A DNA stretch of 64,000 bases, taken from Streptomyces sp. NBC_00442. Its GTDB lineage: Bacteria > Actinomycetota > Actinomycetes > Streptomycetales > Streptomycetaceae. Below, piece by piece: positions 16,450 through 24,889 of this stretch. The notes under the pieces are model-generated. The model searched no databases and was not told where the DNA came from. It was given only the letters and a program-made list of their open reading frames with translations. Both the position numbers and the translations under genes were made by a program. How positions within the stretch are numbered: the stretch's first letter is position 1; the number at the start of each line of letters is the position of its first letter. The DNA is taken from positions 5,704,001 to 5,768,000 of the forward strand of contig NZ_CP107918.1 of assembly GCF_036014195.1 (NCBI RefSeq), read 5' to 3'.

Positions 16450-17766
16450 TCAGGCCACGTTGCGCATCACCTCCGCCGTCGCCTGCCACGGGCGGACGCC
16501 CAGGTCGGAGAGGATCGCCTCGGCCGCGCGCCGGCCCGAGTACAGGGCGCCCTGCACGGTGCTGGTGTCGCGGTGGTCACCGCAGACGTACAGGCCGGCG
16601 AGCAGCCGGACCGGTCGGCGCAGATCGTGCGGGGCGGGCATCGAAGGAACGGCCTGGGGCGTGTGGTGGAGGGCGAGCAGCTCCCAGTCCGACGTGGACG
16701 TGGCGTACAGGGACGCCAGTTGGCGGCGTACGGCACGCTCCACGTCGTCGGGCGGGGTGCCGAGCACGGCCGAGGTGATCAGCGCCCGGCCGTGCGGGGC
16801 CCGGCTCGGGTCGACCTCGCTCATCACCGAGGTGTACGCGACGGGGCCGCTGCGGTCCGCGTCCAGGAGCAGCGCGGGGTCGGCGAGCGGGGAGCGGGGC
16901 GCGGTGTGGTGCAGCACGGTCAGCGGGTGGAAGGCGGGGATCCTGAGCCCCGGCAGGAGCTCGGCGGCGGCGGGCGCGTCGGTGGCCAGGAGGACGGAAC
17001 GGCAGCCGAACACGCCGTGGTCGGCGGTGGTGACCGAGGTCGTGGCGACCGACGTCACCTTCACATCCGTACGTACCGTGCCGGGCGGCAGGGCGGCGGC
17101 GAGCAGCTCCGGCAGGGTGGCCGCGCCACCGGCCGGCACGCACAGCCGGCCGCGGGCGAAGCCGCGCAGCGCGAGGTCGGCGCAGCGGCTCGACGTGGTC
17201 AGGTCCGGGTCGCAGAGCAGGGCCGAGAGCAGGGGGCGTACGAATCCGTCGAGGGTGCGGGCGGGCAGGCCGCGGTCCAACAGGGCCTGTCCAATGGGGA
17301 GTTCGGGACGGGTGGCGATGCGCTCCAGGGAGGTGGCGGCCAGCTTGGCGAGCGCCTTGCCGAGCCGGGCCTGGTCCAGTGCGCCGCCGAGCGGGGTGAC
17401 GGTGCCGCGGGGGGCGCTCGCTCGGGCGCGCGCCGCGGCCAGTGCGCCCCTGGCGCTCCCGGTGGCCCCCGCCCGGTAGTGCCGGCCCTCGCTGTGCACG
17501 AGGACGCCCGGCGAGAAGGGGCGCAGCGGCAGCTGTTCGAGGCCGGGGGTGCGGGTCAGTTCCGGGTACGACGTCGAAAGGAGCTGTCCGATCCGGTCGA
17601 GCCGGAACCCGTCGACCGAGCGGGTCGACATGCGGCCGCCCACGCGGGGGGCCGCCTCCAGGACGCTGACCGTGACTCCCGCGCCGGTCAGCCGATGAGC
17701 GGCTGACAGGCCCGCGAGCCCGGCTCCCACGATGAGTACGTCCGCATGGTGTGCGGTGCTGAGCAC
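16450..17766 (-). CDS. FAD-dependent amine oxidase/phytoene desaturase-like oxidoreductase
   Basis: 438 residues. N-terminal FAD motif DVLIVGAGLAGLSAAHRL (GxGxxG), then EAAPRVGGRMSTRS (second FAD contact), and the C-terminal flavin block GLYVCGDHRDTSTVQGALYS followed by GRRAAEAIL. This plan is shared by protoporphyrinogen oxidases, phytoene desaturases and monoamine oxidases; no carotenoid or haem genes are adjacent, so the substrate is open. GTG 17766 is chosen because GGGGAGG lies five bases upstream; longer in-frame openings run into the repeat region. Monocistronic. Confidence 0.85.
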   Translation of the reverse strand: MLSTAHHADVLIVGAGLAGLSAAHRLTGAGVTVSVLEAAPRVGGRMSTRSVDGFRLDRIGQLLSTSYPELTRTPGLEQLPLRPFSPGVLVHSEGRHYRAGATGSARGALAAARARASAPRGTVTPLGGALDQARLGKALAKLAATSLERIATRPELPIGQALLDRGLPARTLDGFVRPLLSALLCDPDLTTSSRCADLALRGFARGRLCVPAGGAATLPELLAAALPPGTVRTDVKVTSVATTSVTTADHGVFGCRSVLLATDAPAAAELLPGLRIPAFHPLTVLHHTAPRSPLADPALLLDADRSGPVAYTSVMSEVDPSRAPHGRALITSAVLGTPPDDVERAVRRQLASLYATSTSDWELLALHHTPQAVPSMPAPHDLRRPVRLLAGLYVCGDHRDTSTVQGALYSGRRAAEAILSDLGVRPWQATAEVMRNVA

Positions 17767-17994
17767 GTGGTCCTCCCCGAGGTAGGCGCGGTAGGTGGAG
17801 GCCTCATGCCCCCAACTGGCCCACGGAATGCCGGAGTTCGAGGAGAGAGTAGGGATGTTCTGCGGGGTGGCCCCGCGCGCAGGGGGGTGGACGTTGGGGC
17901 ACGACGGGCGCACGGCTTCCCTCCGGGGGAGGTGGGCGTGGACATCCCGGGTGCCTCCCTCCCGGGGGGAGGTGGGTATGTACATCCCGGTGCC

Positions 17995-18199
17995 CGCGCA
18001 GTTCCCCGCGCCCCTGAAAACCCCGGTCCGCTTTCGGGCGCGGGCCCGTGCGTGGCTGGTCGCGCAGTTCCCCGCGCCCCCCAAACCCCCTTTCGTCTGC
18101 GGATCGTGCCCGCTTCTCGCGCAGTTCTTCGCGCCCCTAAAACCCGCTGTCGTCTGCGGATCGTGCCCGCTTCTCGCGCAGTTCCTCGCGCCCCTTAGG
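17995..18199. repeat. Streptomyces intergenic repeat, four copies in tandem
   Basis: Core cgcgcagttccccgcgcccc at 17995 and 18061 (identical), with variants gttcttcgcgcccc at 18118 and gttcctcgcgcccc at 18175. The last three start exactly 57 bases apart and share the flank cgtctgcggatcgtgcccgc, so they are a true tandem array. The same 20-mer occurs once more at 26979. Confidence 0.9.
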
Positions 18200-18239
18200 T
18201 ATCCGGTGCCGGCCCGCATGGGCATCCTCAGCCCGTCAT

Positions 18240-18330
18240 GGGGGTCCCCCCTGGCCCTTAAGGCCTTGGGGGAGTTTGAGGACGAGCGCCCTTCAGGCGC
18301 GAACCGGGGTCTGGGGCGGAGCCCCAGGGG
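18240..18330. repeat. Streptomyces-type hairpin elements
   Basis: GGGGGTCCCCC palindrome, an interrupted stem CCCCC-TGGCC...GGCC-TTGGGGG, the familiar GTTTGAGGACGAGCGCC word, and a perfect stem CTGGGGC-gga-GCCCCAG (18311-18327). Words of this kind recur between Streptomyces genes. The last hairpin may also terminate the TIGR01777 gene. Confidence 0.75.
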
Positions 18331-18340
18331 AGCCGTGCGC

Positions 18341-19228
18341 TCAACGTGCCGCGCGGACCGCCGTCTCCACGTCGGGGAAGGCGAAGCCGAACCCCGCCGA
18401 GAGGAGCCGCGCCGGCACGACCCGCTGGCCGGCCAGCACATCCCCCGCCGCCTCGCCCAGAGCGACCCGCAGCGCCGCCGCCGGCACCGGCAGAAGTGCC
18501 GGGCGCCGCAGCACCCGGGACATCGCCGCCGTCACCTCCTGGTTCGTGACCGGCTCCGGCGCCGTCAGGTTCACCGGACCGGAAAGGGACTCCGTGTCCA
18601 GCAGGAACCGCAGCGCCGCCACCTCGTCGTGCAGCGCGATGAACGACCAGTACTGGCGCCCGCTGCCGAGCCGCCCGCCGAGCCCCGCCCGGAACAGCGG
18701 GATCAGCTTCGCCCACGCTCCCCCCTCGCGGGACACCACGAGACCCGTACGGGCGAACACGGTGCGGATGCCCGCCTCCTGGGCCGGGGCCGCGGCCTCC
18801 TCCCACTCCACGCACACCGAGGGGAGGAAACCGTCGCCCGGCGGCGCCGACTCGTCCACCACCCGTTCGCCCGTGTCGCCGTAGTAGCCGATCGCCGACC
18901 CGCTCACCAGCACCTTCGGCGGGACGTCGAGGGAGGCCAGCGCCTCGGCGAGCGCGGCCGTGCCGAGCACCCTGCTGTCCCGGATCTCCTTCTTGTACGC
19001 GGCGGTCCAGCGGTGCGAAGCCACCCCCGCCCCGGCCAGATGCACCACCGCCCCGCACCCGGCGAGGCCCGCCGTGTCCACGTACTGGCGCGCCGGGTCC
19101 CACGCGACCTCGTCGGGCGCCTCCGCCCCGCGCCGCACGAGGCGCAGCACCTCGTGGCCGTCCGCCCGCAGCGAGCGCACCAGCTCCGTACCGATCAGTC
19201 CTGTCGAACCCGTCACCGCGATCTTCAT
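18341..19228 (-). CDS. TIGR01777-family (SDR39U1-like) epimerase
   Basis: 295 residues with an atypical extended-SDR Rossmann fold: MKIAVTGSTGLIGTELVRSL at the N-terminus, VVHLAGAGVASHRWTAAYK in the middle, and the family's GSAIGYYGDTGERVVDES, in which the SDR tyrosine sits in an unusual YYG context. A DUF1731-like C-terminal tail follows (PAALLPVPAAALRVALGEAA-type region). Catalytic activity of the family is unproven. ATG 19228 has GAGG nine bases upstream. It diverges from a GNAT gene with 45 bases between starts. Confidence 0.9.
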   Translation of the reverse strand: MKIAVTGSTGLIGTELVRSLRADGHEVLRLVRRGAEAPDEVAWDPARQYVDTAGLAGCGAVVHLAGAGVASHRWTAAYKKEIRDSRVLGTAALAEALASLDVPPKVLVSGSAIGYYGDTGERVVDESAPPGDGFLPSVCVEWEEAAAPAQEAGIRTVFARTGLVVSREGGAWAKLIPLFRAGLGGRLGSGRQYWSFIALHDEVAALRFLLDTESLSGPVNLTAPEPVTNQEVTAAMSRVLRRPALLPVPAAALRVALGEAAGDVLAGQRVVPARLLSAGFGFAFPDVETAVRAAR

Positions 19229-19273
19229 GGAACCCATCCTCGCCTCGTCCGCCGCACGTGGCACAGTGGCGGC

Positions 19274-19801
19274 ATGGACGAGTCGTACCCCGAACCCCGT
19301 ACTTCTCCGCCTCCGCTCATACGGGCCGCACGGCGGTCCGACGGTGACCGGCTCGCCGTGCTCACCCGTGAGGCGTGGTCACCGCTGCACGCCGTGGGGC
19401 CGCGGCCGGATCCGCCGTTCGAGCCCTTCTTCGACGATCTGCACCTGCCGTCGCACTTCCTCGTCGCCGAGCTGGACGGCGAGGTGGCGGGGTTCATCCG
19501 GCTGGTGCCGGCCACCTCGCTCGCCACCAACCGCCATGTGCGGCAGATCCAGGGGCTCGAAATCGCCGAGTCCGCGCGCCGCCGCGGCGTGGGCCGCGCC
19601 CTGTTGCGCGGCGCGTACGAGGCGGCCCGCCGCCAGGGCGCCACCCGGATCACGCTGCACGTCCTCGGCCACAACACGCCGGCCCGGTCGCTGTACGAGG
19701 CGGAGGGGTTCGCCGTCGAGGGCGTCCTGCCGGGAGAGTTCCTCATCGAGGGCGCGTACGTGGACGACGTCCTCATGGGCCGGTCCCTCACCGACGGCTG
19801 A
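19274..19801 (+). CDS. GNAT-family N-acetyltransferase
   Basis: 175 residues. The acetyl-CoA binding motif A is RRRGVGRALLRGAYEAARRQ (residues about 105-124), preceded by the beta-4 strand IQGLEIAESA and followed by the motif B region HNTPARSLYEAEGF. Substrate unknown. No ribosome binding site: CACAGT ends six bases before ATG 19274, so a leaderless transcript is possible. It lies 65 bases upstream of the M20 amidohydrolase gene and may form a two-gene unit with it. Confidence 0.88.
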   Translation: MDESYPEPRTSPPPLIRAARRSDGDRLAVLTREAWSPLHAVGPRPDPPFEPFFDDLHLPSHFLVAELDGEVAGFIRLVPATSLATNRHVRQIQGLEIAESARRRGVGRALLRGAYEAARRQGATRITLHVLGHNTPARSLYEAEGFAVEGVLPGEFLIEGAYVDDVLMGRSLTDG

Positions 19802-19866
19802 CACCTCCACCGCACCTCCCACCACATCTCGCACCGCACCCCCGAGACGAGAGCAGGGCAGGCACC

Positions 19867-21132
19867 GTGTCCCCTTCCACCCCCTCCGCCCAGGCCGCGG
19901 CCGGCACCGCCCGCACCGTCCTGCGCGGGCTCGACGCGATCCACGCCGACCTCGCCGGCCTGTACCGCGATCTGCACGCCCACCCCGAGCTGTCCTTCGC
20001 CGAGCACCGCACCGCCGCCGAAGTCGCCCGCAGGGCACGGGAGTACGGGTGTGAGGTGACCACGGGCGTCGGGCGCACCGGGGTCGTCGCCGTCCTGAGG
20101 AACGGGTCGGGCCCCACCGTGCTGCTGCGGGCCGACTTCGACGCGCTTCCGGTGACCGAGCGGACCGGGCTCGGCCACGCCTCCACCGTCGAGGGCGTCA
20201 TGCACGCCTGCGGGCACGACATGCACACCACCTGTCTGCTCGGCACGCTCAAGCTGCTCGCCGACGCCCGCGCGCTGTGGAGCGGCACCGTCCTCGGGGT
20301 CTTCCAGCCCGCCGAGGAGATCGGCCGTGGCGCGCGGGCCATGCTCGACGACGGGCTCTACGAGCGGTTCGGCACGCCCGACGTCGTACTGGGCCAGCAC
20401 GTGGGACCGTTCCCGGCCGGGATGGTCGGCGCGCACGCGGGCCCCGCCTTCGCCGGCGCGGATTCGCTCAGGGTCGTCCTGTACGGCAAGGGCGCGCACG
20501 GATCGCGGCCCGAGGCGTCCGTCGATCCGGTGGTGATGGCCGCCTCCACCGTGCTGCGGCTCCAGACGATCGTCTCGCGCGAGCTCCCGGCCAGTGAGAC
20601 GGCGGTCGTCACCGTCGGCGCCCTGAACGCGGGGACCAAGGACAACATCATCCCGGACGAGGCCGAGCTGAAGCTCAACATCCGCACGTACAAGCAGGAC
20701 GTACGCGAGAAGGTGCTCGCCGCCGTCGGGCGGATCGTGCGCGGCGAGGCGGCCGTCGCCGGGGCCGGGCGCGAACCCGACATCGAGACGGTCGACTCCT
20801 TCCCGGTGCTGGTCAACGACGACGACGCGGTGGCACGCACCATGGCCGCCGTCGGCGCGGTCGTCGGCGACGACCGGGTGTTCGACCCGGGCGCCGTGAC
20901 GGGCAGCGAGGACGTCGGTCTGTTCGGCGAAGACGCCCAGGTCCCGCTCTGCTACTGGCTGTTCGGGGGAGCGGACCCCGAGGCGTTCGGCGCCGCGTTC
21001 GCCGCCGGCACCCTCGACAGGGACATCCCCTCCAATCACTCGCCCTTCTTCGCACCGGTGGTCGACCCCACGCTGACCACCGGCGTCACCGCCCTCACCA
21101 CGGCGGCGCTGGCCTGGCTCGACGTCCGGTAA
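19867..21132 (+). CDS. M20-family metallo-amidohydrolase
   Basis: 421 residues. The di-metal site is readable: RADFDALPVTE (first Asp), HACGHDMHT (His and Asp ligands) and PAEEIGRGARAM (Glu pair, general base). The lid domain has GKGAHGSRPEASVDPV. This is the M20D group, which hydrolyses N-acyl amino acids, hippurate, indole-3-acetyl amino acids or N-acetyl-diaminopimelate-like amides. Start GTG 19867 with a modest GGCAGG upstream; longer frames overlap the GNAT gene. It converges on the TetR gene ten bases away. Confidence 0.92.
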   Translation: MSPSTPSAQAAAGTARTVLRGLDAIHADLAGLYRDLHAHPELSFAEHRTAAEVARRAREYGCEVTTGVGRTGVVAVLRNGSGPTVLLRADFDALPVTERTGLGHASTVEGVMHACGHDMHTTCLLGTLKLLADARALWSGTVLGVFQPAEEIGRGARAMLDDGLYERFGTPDVVLGQHVGPFPAGMVGAHAGPAFAGADSLRVVLYGKGAHGSRPEASVDPVVMAASTVLRLQTIVSRELPASETAVVTVGALNAGTKDNIIPDEAELKLNIRTYKQDVREKVLAAVGRIVRGEAAVAGAGREPDIETVDSFPVLVNDDDAVARTMAAVGAVVGDDRVFDPGAVTGSEDVGLFGEDAQVPLCYWLFGGADPEAFGAAFAAGTLDRDIPSNHSPFFAPVVDPTLTTGVTALTTAALAWLDVR

Positions 21133-21142
21133 GCGCGGGGGG

Positions 21143-21793
21143 TCAGTGGCCCAACAGGCGCATGCCGCCGGTGAGTTCGCGCAGGCAGCGGACCGCGAGC
21201 TCGGCGGGGGAGCCGGGGCCCGAGGCCGGGGCGTCGGTGGCGGCCCACGCTTCGAGGGCCACCCGGATCGCGTCGGTGGCAGCGGCCGCGGCCAGGCGCA
21301 CCTCAAGGGCGTCCGCCCCCGGGCCCACGAGGCGGGCGAGCACGGGCAGCAGCCGCTCCTCGGAGTCCTGGTTGACCCGGTACCAGACCGCGCGCAGGGC
21401 CGCGTCGTGCTCGGCCGCGCGCAGCAGCCCCCTGGTCCAGCGCAGCTGCTCCGCGGCGTGCGCGTCGGGCACCGCGAGGGCCTCGCGGACGGCGGCCTCC
21501 AGGGTCTTGGAGAGGGGGCCCGGCTCGGCGGCTTCGAGCAGCGCCCGCCAGCGTTCGGCGCCGCCCGAAAGGAGCGGGGCGACCGCGTCCTGCTTGGAGC
21601 GGAAGTAGCGGTAGAAGGTGCGCAGGGCGACCCCGGCGTGCCGGGCGATGGCCTCGGCGGTGGTGCCGTCGGGCCCGTGCTCGGCGAAGAGCGCGGCCGC
21701 GGCGCGGGCGATGTCGAGCTGGGTCGCGGCCTTGCGGCGCTCGGTCAGGGACGGCTTGGGCGGCGGGGCGGGCTGCGCGGCGGGCTGGATCAC
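21143..21793 (-). CDS. TetR-family transcriptional regulator
   Basis: 216 residues. The HTH is residues about 15-65: ATQLDIARAAAALFAEHGPD, then TTAEAIARHAGVALRTFYRY and FRSKQDAV, the canonical TetR pattern. The C-terminal ligand domain is divergent. Divergent from an SDR gene whose promoter region contains a TetR-like palindrome (21841-21857), so it most likely represses that gene. GTG 21793 is taken as start because TACGCT lies exactly six bases upstream; seven more residues are possible from ATG 21814, but that would place the start inside the promoter. Confidence 0.88.
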   Translation of the reverse strand: MIQPAAQPAPPPKPSLTERRKAATQLDIARAAAALFAEHGPDGTTAEAIARHAGVALRTFYRYFRSKQDAVAPLLSGGAERWRALLEAAEPGPLSKTLEAAVREALAVPDAHAAEQLRWTRGLLRAAEHDAALRAVWYRVNQDSEERLLPVLARLVGPGADALEVRLAAAAATDAIRVALEAWAATDAPASGPGSPAELAVRCLRELTGGMRLLGH

Positions 21794-21799
21794 TGCGCA

Positions 21800-21805
21800 A
21801 GCGTA
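21800..21805 (-). promoter_or_regulatory. -10 element for leaderless TetR gene
   Basis: TACGCT on the - strand, six bases from GTG 21793; no Shine-Dalgarno sequence. Confidence 0.6.
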
Positions 21806-21840
21806 CGCCCGCACCCTCCCCGTATGCGCGAATTGACGTC

Positions 21841-21857
21841 ATGGCAAAACGTGCCAT
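21841..21857. promoter_or_regulatory. Candidate TetR operator
   Basis: ATGGCA-aaacg-TGCCAT, a perfect 6-5-6 inverted repeat three bases after a -35-like TTGACG (21833-21838) on the + strand, in the gap between the TetR gene and the SDR gene. Confidence 0.6.
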
Positions 21858-21954
21858 TCAGGCGTACGGTGGTTGCCGTTGCTCCCTGAACCCACCGGCC
21901 CGGCCCTCCCCCTCCCTGGACCCGCCGGCCCGATCTCAAGAAAGCTGGACCGCG

Positions 21955-22758
21955 ATGAGCGTGCACACCGTCACCGACCGCTACGAAGGACGCCGGGCGC
22001 TGGTCACCGGTGGCGGCTCCGGCATCGGGCAGGCCACCGTGCTGCGCCTGCTGGCGGAGGGCGGCCACGTCGTCGCCGCGGACGTCAGCGAGGCCGGCCT
22101 GAAGGACACCGCGGACCGGGCGGGCGCCGGCATCGGACGGCTGACCACGCTCGTCGTCGACATAGCCGACGAGGCCTCGGTGCGCGAGGGCGTCGCCGCC
22201 GCGGTCTCCGCGCTCGGCGGCCTCGACGTGCTCGTCAACGCGGCCGGCATCCTGCGCTCCTGGCACACCCACGAGACGAGCCTGGCCGACTTCAACCGGG
22301 TCGTCGCGGTCAATCTGACCGGCACCTTCCTGATGATCCGCGAGGCGATCCCGGCGCTGCTCGAAGGCAACGGCGCGGCCGTCGTCAACTTCAGCTCGAC
22401 CTCGGCGGTGTTCGCCCACCCGTACATGGCCGCGTACGCGGCCAGCAAGGGCGGCATCCAGTCGATGACGCACGCGCTCGCCGCCGAGTACGCGAAGCAG
22501 GGCATCCGGTTCACCGCGGTGCAGCCCGGCTCGATCTCCTCCGGCATGACCGACGGGAGCGGTGCCTCCCGCTCCAGCGTGGGCCCCGGCCTGCCCGCCG
22601 ACGCCGACATGTCGCTCTTCACGAAGCTCGCCCCGGCCATCGGAGCGGGCTTCGCGGGACCGGAGACGGTGGCCTCGGTGGTCGCGATGCTCGCCAGCGA
22701 CGACGGCCGCTTCATCACCGGCACCGAGGTCCGTGTCGACGGCGGCACGCACTTCTGA
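21955..22758 (+). CDS. Short-chain dehydrogenase/reductase (SDR)
   Basis: 267 residues, classical SDR. Cofactor motif TGGGSGIG (residues about 16-23), then DVLVNAAGIL, the catalytic serine in NFSSTSAVF, and YAASK as the YxxxK active site. C-terminal TGTEVRVDGGTHF is typical for FabG-like/3-hydroxyacyl or alcohol dehydrogenases using NAD(P)H. ATG 21955 (MSVHTVTDRYEGRR); upstream in-frame ATG 21841 lies in the operator and is rejected. Probably repressed by the divergent TetR protein. Confidence 0.92.
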   Translation: MSVHTVTDRYEGRRALVTGGGSGIGQATVLRLLAEGGHVVAADVSEAGLKDTADRAGAGIGRLTTLVVDIADEASVREGVAAAVSALGGLDVLVNAAGILRSWHTHETSLADFNRVVAVNLTGTFLMIREAIPALLEGNGAAVVNFSSTSAVFAHPYMAAYAASKGGIQSMTHALAAEYAKQGIRFTAVQPGSISSGMTDGSGASRSSVGPGLPADADMSLFTKLAPAIGAGFAGPETVASVVAMLASDDGRFITGTEVRVDGGTHF

Positions 22759-22788
22759 GCCCGGACCCCGTTCCGGCCGCAGGCCGGC

Positions 22789-23310
22789 TCAGGCCGTGCC
22801 GAACCGCTCCCACAGGCGGGGGTAGCGGTCCGCGAGCGCCGACTCGTCCTCGAAGTCCAGCGGAGTGCCCTCCGGCTCCTCGGGCTGGGGCGGGATGCCG
22901 AGGTCGGGCGCCACGACGCCGGTGAGCTGCTCGTACGCCTCGTCCGCCGCGTAGCCCAGCTCCTCGCCGTCGCCGTCGACCTCGTCGTCGAACTCGCCGA
23001 GGAGGCCGGCGAGGGCGTCGGGGTCGTGCACCGCGCCCTCGAAGACCTCGCGGCCCTGGCCGATGAGCCAGCAGCGGAAGTAGTCGAAGGCGTCGTCGCT
23101 CGCGCCGCCGAGCAGCACGGCGGCGGCGCCCCACAGGTCCCAGCGGTACGCGCGGTTGTAGCGCGCCTCGAAGTGCCGTGCGAAGTCGAGCACGGAGTCG
23201 GGGTCCAGCTGCAGCAGCCGGTCCACGAGCAGGTCGGCCTGTTCCTCGGGGTCGCCGTCGGCGGCCTCGCGGGTACGGTCGACGATCTCCCAGAACTCCG
23301 TCTCGTCCAT
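22789..23310 (-). CDS. DUF4240-domain protein
   Basis: 173 residues. The N-terminal MDETEFWEIVDRTREAAD and QADLLVDRLLQLDPDSVLDF block is the signature of DUF4240, an actinobacterial family of unknown function. A tryptophan-rich centre (YRWDLWGAAAVLLGG) and a very acidic middle (EFDDEVDGDGEELGYAADEA) follow. No membrane segment. ATG 23310 is preceded by an in-frame GTG at 23313; a longer frame to 23409 is not family-like. Converges with the SDR gene. Confidence 0.82.
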   Translation of the reverse strand: MDETEFWEIVDRTREAADGDPEEQADLLVDRLLQLDPDSVLDFARHFEARYNRAYRWDLWGAAAVLLGGASDDAFDYFRCWLIGQGREVFEGAVHDPDALAGLLGEFDDEVDGDGEELGYAADEAYEQLTGVVAPDLGIPPQPEEPEGTPLDFEDESALADRYPRLWERFGTA

Positions 23311-23440
23311 CACGGAACCAGCATCGTGGGTAGGGGGTTGCGGCGCACGCGGAGCGGCGCTTTTCGTCCGGTTGCCGCCGATCGCCACCCCTGGCACAAC
23401 TGTTGCCATCGGGCCCGGTGGCCCGTCGTGGCGGGGCCCG

Positions 23441-24313
23441 TCACTCGTCGAGCGGGCGCAGTGGCGTGGCGACCGTTTCCCAGCGCGAGTCGAACCAGGC
23501 CTGCACCTGCTGGAACTCCGCGCGCTCCAGGGAGCGTGCCCCGCCCCCTTCCGCCGTGGCCGGGAACAGGGTGTCGCTGTGCAGTTCGAGGACCTCTATC
23601 GAGGCGGCGTCGACCAGGATGCGGGTCGTGCGCAGGACGTAGTAGCCGGTCAGCATCTGGGTGCCGTTGATGAGGTAGCGCTTCTCGCCCGGCACCGTGG
23701 GCAGGCTGCGGATCTCCACGGACACCGAGCCCACCGTGCCCTCCTCGGCCAGCTGGGTGAGCGAGTGGTGCAGCGCCTCCGCGTACATCCGGATGACGCG
23801 GCGCAGCCTGCGCAGGGGGCGCAGGTCCTGCGGGTCGTCGACGTGGCGCGGATAGGGGTGGTGGGTCTCCAGGTCCGGGACCAGCACGCGCACCCGCACC
23901 GAACGCGGGGCGGCGCGGTCGCCGAGCCTGATGAGTTCGGCCTGCTGCTGGACGGCCCGGGAGAGCTCCTCGGTGTGCAGCGACCAGACGTCGAGCGAGA
24001 CGTGGGGCGCCTCGAAGGCGCGGGAGATGTAATGGCCCAATGGCCGTCCGATGGCAGCCTGCCGGGCCACCCGGGCGCCCCGCCCCGACACCCCCGCCTC
24101 CAGGAGCTGCTCCTCGCGCAGCAGTTGCAGCGCCTTCTGTACGGTGCCGCGACCGCAGCGAAAACGCCGCATGAGCTGCTCCTGTTTGGGCAGCGCCTCA
24201 CCGGGCGCCGGGACGCCGTTCTGGATGTCCTGGCGCAGCGCGTCGGCCACGAGGCGGTAGCGGGGGGTCTCCCCGGCGTCGTCCCGGTCCGCCCCCGAGG
24301 TGTGGGTCGTCAC
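23441..24313 (-). CDS. GntR-type winged-helix regulator, paralogue 1
   Basis: 290 residues. Residues about 18-80 are a GntR HTH (YRLVADALRQDIQNGVPAPG, then LMRRFRCGRGTVQKALQLLR). The C-terminal 200 residues are not FCD or UTRA as I know them; they include DVWSLHTEELSRAVQQQAEL, SVRVRVLVPDLE and a terminal QVQAWFDSRWETVATPL. The protein 24890-25801 has the same plan and the same closing motif, so the two are paralogues separated by one small gene. Apparent leaderless GTG start with TAGCCT six bases upstream; an ACAACTCGC word overlaps this promoter and suggests autoregulation. Confidence 0.85.
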   Translation of the reverse strand: MTTHTSGADRDDAGETPRYRLVADALRQDIQNGVPAPGEALPKQEQLMRRFRCGRGTVQKALQLLREEQLLEAGVSGRGARVARQAAIGRPLGHYISRAFEAPHVSLDVWSLHTEELSRAVQQQAELIRLGDRAAPRSVRVRVLVPDLETHHPYPRHVDDPQDLRPLRRLRRVIRMYAEALHHSLTQLAEEGTVGSVSVEIRSLPTVPGEKRYLINGTQMLTGYYVLRTTRILVDAASIEVLELHSDTLFPATAEGGGARSLERAEFQQVQAWFDSRWETVATPLRPLDE

Positions 24314-24319
24314 CCGGAG

Positions 24320-24333
24320 AGGCTACAACTCGC
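24320..24333 (-). promoter_or_regulatory. Leaderless promoter of GntR paralogue 1 with overlapping operator word
   Basis: -10 TAGCCT occupies 24320-24325 on the - strand, six bases from GTG 24313. The word ACAACTCGC (24325-24333 on the + strand) abuts it in the spacer; the same nonamer occurs at 24409 and at 25833-25841. Confidence 0.55.
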
Positions 24334-24406
24334 GTTCAGGACAGGACAGATGGCTGCGCGAAGCGGTCAACTTCGCTGCTTGACCCGTTGGTTGACCGCG
24401 CTGATC

Positions 24407-24438
24407 GCACAACTCGCCATTGGCATAGTCGTGTTGCT
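24407..24438. promoter_or_regulatory. Candidate GntR operator upstream of the small membrane protein gene
   Basis: ACAACTCGCC (24409-24418), ATTGGCA (24419-24425) and TCGTGTTGC (24429-24437) follow each other. The promoter of GntR paralogue 2 has the same order of words with three more bases in the middle. A second TTGGCCATAG-like word follows at about 24452. Confidence 0.55.
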
Positions 24439-24572
24439 CAATATGCAGTCGGTTGGCCATAGATGGCAGCCATTCACGACGGGTAGGAGGAGGGAACACA
24501 ATCGCCGGCCGATGAGGACACCGATCGTCCGTGTGTCCGGTCCGCGGCGGCGACTTCCCAAGGAGGTGTTCC

Positions 24573-24800
24573 ATGGGCCTGGAGACGCGTGTGCGGATCG
24601 TCCTCGAACTGCTGTCGAACGCGGGCGTGGTGTCCCTGTTCGGCCCGTCGGGCCTGCTGGTGCTGGCCCTCGGGGTGCTGCTCACGAAGGGCGGCGGCGC
24701 GGAGCCCCGGGAGCCGGGGCCGGTTCCGGCCGGGCCGCGCACCAACCTGGTGTGCGTGGCCGCCGTGCTCGTGGTGCTCCTGCTGATCGCCGCGGTGTGA
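24573..24800 (+). CDS. Small membrane protein (75 aa) between two GntR paralogues
   Basis: MGLETRVRIVLELLSNAGVV... has two hydrophobic segments (VVSLFGPSGLLVLALGVLLT and NLVCVAAVLVVLLLIAAV) separated by a Gly/Pro/Glu loop; no family recognised. AGGAGG at 24561-24566 is six bases before ATG 24573, a strong site and unlike the leaderless regulators around it. The 250-base region upstream contains the presumed GntR operator, so the flanking regulators probably control it. Codon bias is typical, so I take it as real. Confidence 0.7.
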   Translation: MGLETRVRIVLELLSNAGVVSLFGPSGLLVLALGVLLTKGGGAEPREPGPVPAGPRTNLVCVAAVLVVLLLIAAV

Positions 24801-24889
24801 GCCGCCGGAGGGGCCCGGGGTGCCGGGCGGGGCCCAGCCGCCGGGCCGGGCCGAGCCGCCGGGCGGGGCGGGCGCGGCCCCGGGCGGGC

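Larger units (their letters stand above)
17767..18340. other. 574-base non-coding region packed with repeats
   Basis: No supported gene. From left to right: a duplicated ggaggtggg..acatcccgg block (about 17927-17993), the 20-mer element cgcgcagttccccgcgcccc at 17995, a 57-bp tandem array (18061-18199), then two hairpin elements (18240-18330). Open frames here show no codon bias. Confidence 0.8.

Noticed and set aside
17746..18198. 150-codon frame in the repeat-rich gap
   Set aside because: It is made of the 57-bp array (repeating RLRIVPASRAV...), with no codon bias or start signal.
17995..18199. CRISPR array
   Set aside because: The 57-base period has no spacer/repeat division: nearly the whole unit is repeated, only three or four copies exist, and no cas genes are near.
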